A stretch of DNA of 7,430 bases from Chloroflexota bacterium. GTDB lineage: Bacteria; Chloroflexota; UBA6077. Shown here in pieces: positions 6,537 through 7,430 of the stretch. The stretch lies in NCBI GenBank assembly GCA_021786215.1, contig JAJYNT010000145.1, positions 1-7,430 of the forward strand, read 5' to 3'. The notes under the pieces were generated by a model that saw only the letters and a program-made list of their open reading frames with translations, searched no databases and had not been told where the DNA came from. A program made the position numbers and the translations under genes. Each line of letters starts with the position of its first letter. Position 1 is the stretch's first letter.

Positions 6537-6556
6537 AACAGCAAGACCATGCAGGG

Positions 6557-6585
6557 ATGATAACATGTAAACTACATACGCGCAA
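6557..6585 (-). promoter_or_regulatory. Extended -10 promoter for the GH73 gene
   Basis: On the minus strand: TTGCGC (6585-6580), a 17-base spacer, then TATCAT (6562-6557, five of six matches to TATAAT). It is immediately preceded by TGT, giving the extended -10 form TGnTATnnT. Transcription would begin near 6550, about 235 nt before the GTG. The -35 overlaps the left arm of the inverted repeat at 6583-6592. Confidence 0.5.
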
Positions 6586-6672
6586 GAACGCACGGTGTTG
6601 AGGGTCGAAGTCATTGCAGGGCTTTGCATGAAAACTGCGGTAGATACTATTGGAGGATAGTCTGCGTTCTTG
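6583..6672. repeat. 10-bp inverted repeat spanning the divergent promoter region
   Basis: CAAGAACGCA (6583-6592) has its exact reverse complement TGCGTTCTTG at 6663-6672. With one bulged base the match grows to 12 bp (6581-6592 against 6663-6675). The arms are 70 bases apart. The left arm touches the -35 of the GH73 promoter and the right arm lies 56 bases before the lipoprotein gene. It could be a pair of operator sites or chance. Confidence 0.45.
6624..6650 (+). promoter_or_regulatory. Weak candidate promoter for the phosphoesterase gene
   Basis: TTGCAT (6624-6629) and TACTAT (6645-6650) are separated by 15 bases, shorter than the optimum of 17. Each hexamer matches consensus at four positions. 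It is the best plus-strand candidate I see within 120 bases of the start, but it is poor. Confidence 0.2.
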
Positions 6673-6714
6673 GCGCTCTGAACTGTCGATGCCTGGGGTG
6701 AGCGCTTCTTCCGG

Positions 6715-6720
6715 AAGGAG
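6715..6720 (+). promoter_or_regulatory. Ribosome binding site of the phosphoesterase lipoprotein gene
   Basis: AAGGAG at 6715-6720, eight bases before ATG 6729, fixes the start of the plus-strand gene that runs off the window. Confidence 0.8.
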
Positions 6721-6728
6721 TGGGTCAT

Positions 6729-7430
6729 ATGCGATCTTTGGCGAAGCTATGTCGCCCTTGTAGACAAGCGGCCGCTCTGTCCGCTTGTGCCATCGTGATG
6801 GCCGCGGTGTTGGTGGGTTGCGCTTCACTTCCCCAGCCGACCGCTACCCCTGCGGCGGTCTCCAGCGTGTCGGCCGTGGGATCTCCCTCGTCCAGCCCGA
6901 CGGCTGGACTGCCCAGCTTCGGTCACATATTCATCATCATGATGGAGAACAAGGAGTACGGGGAGATCATCGGCTCTTTGAAGGCCCCTTACATCAACGG
7001 TCTCGCGGCGAGCTACGCTGTGGCCGGGCAGTACTATGCGATCCGGCATCCCAGTCTGCCCAACTATCTGGCCCTGGCGTCCGGCTCGACCCAGGGGATG
7101 ACATCCGATTGTGGGGACTGCTCTTTCAACGCCCAGAATCTGGTGGACCAACTGGAGCCCCATCAAAAGAGTTGGAAGGCCTACATGGAGGACATGCCTT
7201 ACCCCTGCTTCAATGGTGAGTCTACCGGTGGCATCGGTCCATTCGGCAACAACTACGTGCGCAAGCACAATCCATGGATGTACTTCCAGGACATCAGCGG
7301 CAATCCGAGCCGGTGCAACCAGGTGGTACCTCTAAATCAGTTCGCGGGCGACCTCCAGGCCAATCGACTTGCCGATTTCGTTTGGATCACCCCAAACCTC
7401 CAGCACGACATGCATGATGGGACCATAGAG
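6729..7430 (+). CDS. Phosphoesterase-family (PF04185/acid-phosphatase-like) lipoprotein, 3' partial
   Basis: The frame from ATG 6729 stays open for all 234 codons to the window edge. The protein is probably a surface-anchored hydrolase of the phosphoesterase superfamily that includes AcpA acid phosphatases and PLC-type phospholipases C, removing phosphate from organic esters outside the cell. Residues 14-30 are a hydrophobic signal ending in the lipobox LVGC (Cys31). A Pro/Thr/Ser/Ala-rich spacer runs to about 62. The domain begins with HIFIIMMENKEYGEI (66-80); E73-N74 match the conserved metal-binding pair of the family. HPSLPNYLALASGSTQG (107-123) is a typical family block. WKAYMEDMPYPC (149-160), and cysteines at 128, 131, 160 and 196, suggest extracellular disulfides. 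The right end, with the Asp/His metal ligands, lies outside the window. It is divergent from the GH73 gene across a 415-base region. Substrate unknown; family call good. Confidence 0.85.
   Translation, partial: MRSLAKLCRPCRQAAALSACAIVMAAVLVGCASLPQPTATPAAVSSVSAVGSPSSSPTAGLPSFGHIFIIMMENKEYGEIIGSLKAPYINGLAASYAVAGQYYAIRHPSLPNYLALASGSTQGMTSDCGDCSFNAQNLVDQLEPHQKSWKAYMEDMPYPCFNGESTGGIGPFGNNYVRKHNPWMYFQDISGNPSRCNQVVPLNQFAGDLQANRLADFVWITPNLQHDMHDGTIE

Noticed and set aside
6385..6570. Small plus-strand frame in the divergent intergenic region
   Set aside because: It has no convincing ribosome site, and it lies across the hairpins and the minus-strand promoter. The composition looks non-coding.

Overview
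The window is a GC-rich bacterial stretch (about 60% G+C by eye). It is tightly packed with genes and has clear Shine-Dalgarno sites. The two lipoproteins carry Ala/Pro/Ser/Thr-rich spacers after the lipidated cysteine. This style, a GH73 autolysin with an Ala-rich export signal, and a URO-D-like gene beside a sugar-type binding protein fit an environmental Chloroflexota-like bacterium. That placement is an inference of moderate to low confidence, because no rRNA or marker gene is present.

Layout. (1) Bases 1-1313, plus strand: the 3' part of a solute-binding lipoprotein of a carbohydrate-type ABC importer, whose start lies before the window. (2) A perfect 13-bp hairpin at 1347-1380, then a URO-D/MtaA-like protein (1436-2479) in the same direction. 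(3) Convergent to these, a minus-strand block: a GH73 glucosaminidase (6313 down to 5462), a GC-rich hairpin, murB (5199 down to 4234) and adenine deaminase (4237 down to 2516). murB and ade overlap by four bases (ATGA). (4) A divergent intergenic region of about 415 bp (6314-6728). (5) Bases 6729-7430, plus strand: the 5' part of a phosphoesterase (PF04185-like) lipoprotein that runs off the window. It has no stop codon here, so stop-delimited ORF searches miss it.

How the parts fit. The binding protein and URO-D-like protein form a plausible import/catabolic pair. GH73 and MurB both belong to peptidoglycan metabolism, and Ade (purine salvage) appears translationally coupled to MurB. The most unusual region is 6343-6585. 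It holds a good minus-strand promoter (extended -10) followed by a predicted leader of roughly 235 nt with three successive hairpin domains, one of them a possible three-way junction with a competing pairing. It ends at a perfect AGGAGG and the GTG start of the autolysin gene. I could not match it to a known riboswitch class from memory, so it is a candidate regulatory RNA. A 10-bp inverted repeat in the same gap has one arm on the -35 of that promoter and the other in the leader of the divergent lipoprotein gene.

Nothing suggests a CRISPR array, phage, insertion sequence or tRNA/rRNA gene.
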